This document shows positions 57,123-60,735 of a stretch of DNA of 60,735 nucleotides, one piece after another. The stretch lies in the NCBI GenBank assembly GCA_043820045.1, contig JBDREF010000377.1:1-60735 (forward strand), given 5' to 3'. The DNA is from JBDREF01 sp043820045. GTDB lineage: Bacteria; Planctomycetota; Phycisphaerae; Sedimentisphaerales; Anaerobacaceae. The notes beneath the pieces were generated by a model, which had not been told where the DNA came from, did no database searches, and saw only the letters and a list, made by a program, of their open reading frames with translations. The position numbers and the translations under genes were made by a program. Positions within the stretch are counted from its first letter, which is position 1, and every line of letters begins with the position of its first letter.

Positions 57123-57941
57123 ATGAACGATTTATTCGACGTAAAAGGCAAGGCAATCGTAATTACCGGTGGCGGCGGCGTTCTCTGCGGCACAATGGCG
57201 AGGGCTCTGGCTGAAGCCGGGGCAAGAATCGCCATACTGGATTTGAGCGAAGCGGCGGCGGGCGAAGTCGCCGATGAAATCAAATCCAAAGGCGGCACAG
57301 CCATACCGGTCAAGTGCAACGTACTCGACAGAGAGAGCATCGAAGCGGCCAGCGAGAAAATCAAAGCCGAGTTCGGGAAAGTTGACGCCCTTATCAACGG
57401 GGCCGGCGGAAACAAGAAGGAAGCGACCACTTCACCGGACTTGTCCTTCTTCGACCTGCCGAGCGAGGCCATCCGCTTCGTCTTCGAGCTTAATTTCATC
57501 GGCACTCTGCTGCCGACCCAGGTATTCGGAAAAGAGATGGCCGACAACGGCGCAGGCATAATCCTGAACGTATCGAGCATGAGCGCCATCAGCCCTTTGA
57601 CCAAGATTCCGGGCTATTCGGCGGCCAAGGCGGCAGTCAGCAACTTCACGCAGTGGCTGGCCGTCCACGTCTGCCAGAACTATTCCAAAGAAATCCGAGT
57701 CAATGCAATCGCGCCGGGATTCTTCCTGACCGAGCAGAACCGGTTCCTTCTGACGGATGAGAAGACCGGCGAGCTGACCGCTCGCGGCAAGACCATTATA
57801 GACCATACGCCGATGGGAAGATTCGGCCAGGCCGAAGAGCTGATCGGAACCGTCGTGTGGCTGCTTAGCGACGCTGCAAAGTTCGTCACCGGGATCGTCG
57901 TCCCCATCGACGGCGGATTCTCGGCGTTCAGCGGCGTATAA
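57123..57941 (+). CDS. SDR oxidoreductase, D-mannonate oxidoreductase-like
   Basis: 272 aa from the ATG at 57123 (GAGGA nine bases upstream). The NAD site TGGGGVL is at 15-21 (a Cys follows where Gly is common), S151/S152, Y165 and K169 make the catalytic set. The pattern is that of SDRs acting on fructuronate/mannonate. It starts an operon with sulfatase, HAD phosphatase and alcohol dehydrogenase genes. Confidence 0.85.
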   Translation: MNDLFDVKGKAIVITGGGGVLCGTMARALAEAGARIAILDLSEAAAGEVADEIKSKGGTAIPVKCNVLDRESIEAASEKIKAEFGKVDALINGAGGNKKEATTSPDLSFFDLPSEAIRFVFELNFIGTLLPTQVFGKEMADNGAGIILNVSSMSAISPLTKIPGYSAAKAAVSNFTQWLAVHVCQNYSKEIRVNAIAPGFFLTEQNRFLLTDEKTGELTARGKTIIDHTPMGRFGQAEELIGTVVWLLSDAAKFVTGIVVPIDGGFSAFSGV

Positions 57942-57961
57942 ACAGGAAAGGAAAATAATCA

Positions 57962-59500
57962 ATGGCGGGCAAAGGTACTTCCAGAAGAGACTTTCTAAAA
58001 TCCGTCGGTGTCGCTTCGCTGGCGGTGGGCCTGCAAACCACTGCAGGGGCTGCCCCGAAGCTCGAAAGAATTTCAGGCGCAAAACCGCGGAACGTCGTAT
58101 TCATACTCAGCGACGACCATCGCTACGATTTCATGGGCTTTCTGGGCAAACCGAAGTTCCTCGAAACGCCCAACATGGACCGCATGGCCCGCGAAGGCGC
58201 TTACATCCGAAATGCCTTCGTCACGACGTCCCTCTGCTCGCCGAGCCGTGCTTCGATCCTAACCGGTCAGTTCTCGCACCGGCACGGCGTCGTGGACAAC
58301 CAGACCCCCATCCGCGAGGATGTCGTCTTCTTCCCGCAGTACCTGCAGCAAATCGGCTACGAGACCGCCTTCATGGGCAAGTGGCACATGGGTCACGAAG
58401 ACGACGCGCCCCGGCCCGGCTTCGACAAGTGGATAAGCTTCCGCGGACAGGGCGTCTATAACGACCCGGCGCTCAACATCGACGGCAGGCAGGTGAAAAC
58501 CAAGGGTCAGATTTCCGACCTGCTGACCGACTACGCCGTCGAGTGGCTCGAAAGGCAGCGAAGCAAGCCGTTCTTCCTGTACCTCTCGCATAAGGCGGTC
58601 CACGCCATGTTCGAGCCGGCCAAGCGGCACCTCGGCAGGTACGAGAACGCCGAACTCGAATACCCCAAGAGCATGGCCGATACGCCCGAGAACTATGCCG
58701 GCAAGCCCGCGTGGGTCAAGGAGCAACGCAACAGTTGGCACGGCGTCGATTACATGTACCACGGGGACATGGACTTCGATACTTTCTACAAACGATACTG
58801 TGAAACATTGCTGGGCGTTGACGACAGCATCGGTCGCGTACTCAAGTGCCTCGAAGACAAGGGGCTGGCCGAGTCCACCCTCGTCGTCTATATGGGCGAC
58901 AACGGCTTTTGCTTCGGCGAACAGGGTCTCATCGACAAGCGCCACATGTACGAGCCGTCGATGCGCGTTCCGATGCTGGCCCTCTGTCCCGACCTTATTA
59001 AACCCGGCACTGTCGTCGAGAATCTGGTCCAGAATATCGACATCGCTCCGACCGTCCTGGAGGCCGCCGGAGGCCGCACACCCGAGAGCATGGACGGCCG
59101 GTCAATCATACCGCTGCTCTCCGTAAGGAGTCCCAAGGACGGCGGCAGGGACGTACCGTGGCGCGACGCCGTATTTTATGAGTACTACTGGGAGGCCAAC
59201 TACCCCCAGACACCGACAACCTTCGGCGTCCGGACGGACCGCTACAAGTTTATCCACTACCACGGTGTCTGGGACACCGACGAACTCTACGATCTCAAGA
59301 ACGACCCCGAAGAGATGCACAACCTTATCGACGAGCCGGAACACGCCAGGCTCATCGAGCAGTTGCGAACGCGAATGTACGACTGGCTCGAACAGACCGA
59401 CGGCCTGAATATCCCGCTGCGGCGAGAAAAGGGCTTCAAGGGCGACAAACGGGGCCCGAAGAAAGTTAAAGAATACCTATATCACTCAGACGAAAAATGA
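57962..59500 (+). CDS. Tat-exported sulfatase
   Basis: 512 aa. A twin-arginine signal (SRRDFLKS) precedes the sulfatase fold. The metal-binding DDHRYD is at 51-56 and the formylglycine motif LCSPSRASILTG has C92, so an FGE-type maturation enzyme is needed. Later GDNGFCFGEQGLIDKRHMYE holds further metal ligands. It removes sulfate from carbohydrate esters. The exact subfamily is unknown. The stop overlaps the HAD gene start by four bases (ATGA). Confidence 0.93.
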   Translation: MAGKGTSRRDFLKSVGVASLAVGLQTTAGAAPKLERISGAKPRNVVFILSDDHRYDFMGFLGKPKFLETPNMDRMAREGAYIRNAFVTTSLCSPSRASILTGQFSHRHGVVDNQTPIREDVVFFPQYLQQIGYETAFMGKWHMGHEDDAPRPGFDKWISFRGQGVYNDPALNIDGRQVKTKGQISDLLTDYAVEWLERQRSKPFFLYLSHKAVHAMFEPAKRHLGRYENAELEYPKSMADTPENYAGKPAWVKEQRNSWHGVDYMYHGDMDFDTFYKRYCETLLGVDDSIGRVLKCLEDKGLAESTLVVYMGDNGFCFGEQGLIDKRHMYEPSMRVPMLALCPDLIKPGTVVENLVQNIDIAPTVLEAAGGRTPESMDGRSIIPLLSVRSPKDGGRDVPWRDAVFYEYYWEANYPQTPTTFGVRTDRYKFIHYHGVWDTDELYDLKNDPEEMHNLIDEPEHARLIEQLRTRMYDWLEQTDGLNIPLRREKGFKGDKRGPKKVKEYLYHSDEK

Positions 59501-60408
59501 CGGCAGATGACCCGGCAAGACCGCTAAGAGAATTAAAACCTGCAAAGAAGTTTTTCGTGGGCATCGATTCCGACGGTTGCGCCTTCGATACGATGGGCAT
59601 CAAACAGCGCGAGTGTTTCTGCCCGTGGCTGATAGCATTTTTCGGCCTGCAACCTGTGGCCCGGGCCGCCCGCGAGTGCAAGGACTTCGCCGACCTGTTT
59701 TCCAGGACGCGCGGCGCCAACCGGCACAAGACCACCAAGCGCATCATAGCCGAGCTACTGCCGAACCACCCAGAGACAGCGGCCAGGGGCTTTAAGGTCC
59801 CACAGTACCCGCACTATTTCGCCTGGGTCGATGACCCCAAGAGCCTGTTGAGCAACGACGGCCTGAAAAAAGCCATCGACGAGGCCGCCGACCCGGAGGC
59901 CAGAAAGGAGCTGGCTCTTGCGCTTGAGTGGAGCGAACGCGTCAACTGGGCCATCGGCGAGACCGTCAAGAACTTGCCGCCGTTTCCGTACGTGCGCGAG
60001 AGCCTGCAGAAAATCCAGCCTTCCGCCGACGTAGTAGTCGTCTCGGCCACGCCCGACGAGGCGCTGCGGCGTGAGTGGCAAGAGCATGATATCGCCAAAT
60101 ATGCGGCCGTCATTGCCGGCCAGGAGATGGGGACGAAGACTCAGCATCTCCGCTACGCCACTAAGGGCAAGTATGAAAAGAATCACGTCCTGATGATCGG
60201 CGACGCGATGGGCGATATGAAGGCCGCCAGGGCCAACGACGCCCTGTTTTACCCGATCAATCCCGGCGACGAGATACAATCGTGGAAGCGTTTTCACGAC
60301 GAGGCGTTCGACAAGTTCGTCAAAGGCGAATACGCCGGTCCGTACGAAGAGAAAGTGATTGCGGAATTCGATTCGTATCTGCCGGAACTGCCCCCTTGGG
60401 AACGCTGA
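59497..60408 (+). CDS. HAD superfamily phosphatase
   Basis: 303 aa. The nucleophile motif is DSDGCAFD with D24 and D26; motif II VVVSATP is near residue 175 and motif IV GDAMGDMKAA near 235. The cap is of about 100 residues. It may dephosphorylate a sugar phosphate from the pathway. Overlaps the sulfatase gene, so translation is coupled. Confidence 0.85.
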   Translation: MTADDPARPLRELKPAKKFFVGIDSDGCAFDTMGIKQRECFCPWLIAFFGLQPVARAARECKDFADLFSRTRGANRHKTTKRIIAELLPNHPETAARGFKVPQYPHYFAWVDDPKSLLSNDGLKKAIDEAADPEARKELALALEWSERVNWAIGETVKNLPPFPYVRESLQKIQPSADVVVVSATPDEALRREWQEHDIAKYAAVIAGQEMGTKTQHLRYATKGKYEKNHVLMIGDAMGDMKAARANDALFYPINPGDEIQSWKRFHDEAFDKFVKGEYAGPYEEKVIAEFDSYLPELPPWER

Positions 60409-60448
60409 AGACAAATTCCGTTTTCAACAGAGAAGAGGAAGCATACCG

Positions 60449-60735
60449 ATGAAAGCCCTCGTTTTGAAATCTGCCGAGCAGGTCGAAGTGATGGATGTGC
60501 CGAGCCCGGAGCTTTCAGCCGGCCACGTGCTCATCCGGGTCTCTAAATGCGGCGTATGCGGCAGCGATGTTCGCTACTTTCACGGCGAGAACCCCTGGGC
60601 CAAGCAGACTCTCGGCCGTCACGTTGACAATCCGCCGAATATAATCCTCGGCCACGAGCTTACGGGCGTCGTCTGCGAGGTCTTCGACAAGGCCGATGCT
60701 CATCTGGTCGGCAAGCGTGTCGGTGTTAATACCTT
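60449..60735 (+). CDS. zinc-dependent alcohol dehydrogenase, cut by the window end
   Basis: The first 95 codons of a medium-chain dehydrogenase (MKALVLKSAEQVEVMDVPSP), with GAGGA before the ATG. The zinc-site CGVCGSD is at 34-40 and GHELTGVV near 68. It is of the sorbitol/threonine dehydrogenase type. The rest lies beyond the window; it starts 40 nt after the HAD gene and belongs to the same operon. Confidence 0.88.
   Translation, partial: MKALVLKSAEQVEVMDVPSPELSAGHVLIRVSKCGVCGSDVRYFHGENPWAKQTLGRHVDNPPNIILGHELTGVVCEVFDKADAHLVGKRVGVNT

Overview
The window looks like a chromosomal piece of a bacterium of moderate GC content. It is probably an anaerobic or fermentative member of the Planctomycetota (Phycisphaerae-like). 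That placement is inferred from three things: the ribosomal gene set (zinc-type S14, L36, no rpmD/L30 at its usual place), a Tat-exported sulfatase next to uronate- and polysaccharide-related enzymes, and a pta-ackA pair. No 16S rRNA is present, so the placement is not proven.

From about 0.5 to 36.6 kb the minus strand carries one huge block of information-processing genes. Read 5' to 3' (right to left) it runs: tRNA-Thr(GGU), tuf, rpmG, tRNA-Trp, secE, nusG, rplK, rplA, rplJ, rplL, rpoB, rpoC; then rpsL, rpsG, (terminator), fusA; then the S10-spc-alpha series rpsJ, rplC, rplD, rplW, rplB, rpsS, rplV, rpsC, rplP, rpmC, rpsQ, rplN, rplX, rplE, rpsN, rpsH, rplF, rplR, rpsE, rplO, secY, adk, map, infA, rpmJ, rpsM, rpsK, rpsD, rpoA, rplQ; and last a HIT protein, initiator tRNA-fMet and a strong intrinsic terminator. 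One gene breaks the block. It is an orphan membrane/coiled-coil gene on the plus strand (21.9-22.9 kb), driven by a perfect consensus sigma70 promoter through a structured leader of about 300 nt. Ribosomal protein L22 carries an N-terminal domain that reads like an XRE-type helix-turn-helix.

From 36.9 to 52.3 kb the genes turn to metabolism and housekeeping: a CE15 glucuronoyl esterase, a zinc-ribbon membrane protein, a secreted HEAT-repeat protein, XerD, a Tat-exported beta-propeller, a lipoprotein whose start contains an octamer repeat and hairpin, galE, a ROK glucokinase, the pta-ackA acetate pathway, a PIG-L deacetylase, an EEP-family hydrolase, and larE placed 4 nt after tRNA-Thr(CGU).

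From 52.3 to 56.7 kb lies an accessory patch, partly AT-rich. It holds a palindromic repeat, an antitoxin-like fragment joined in frame to a DUF4160-DUF2442 pair, a frameshifted Nmad3-like gene, two orphan genes (one a lipoprotein), and a nucleotidyltransferase with a small partner that looks like a toxin-antitoxin pair. From 56.7 kb to the end is a sugar-acid and sulfated-polysaccharide module: a cupin, then a plus-strand operon of SDR (mannonate-oxidoreductase-like), sulfatase, HAD phosphatase and a truncated zinc alcohol dehydrogenase. Together with the CE15 esterase and pta-ackA these genes fit degradation of sulfated or uronate-rich polysaccharides with acetate formation.
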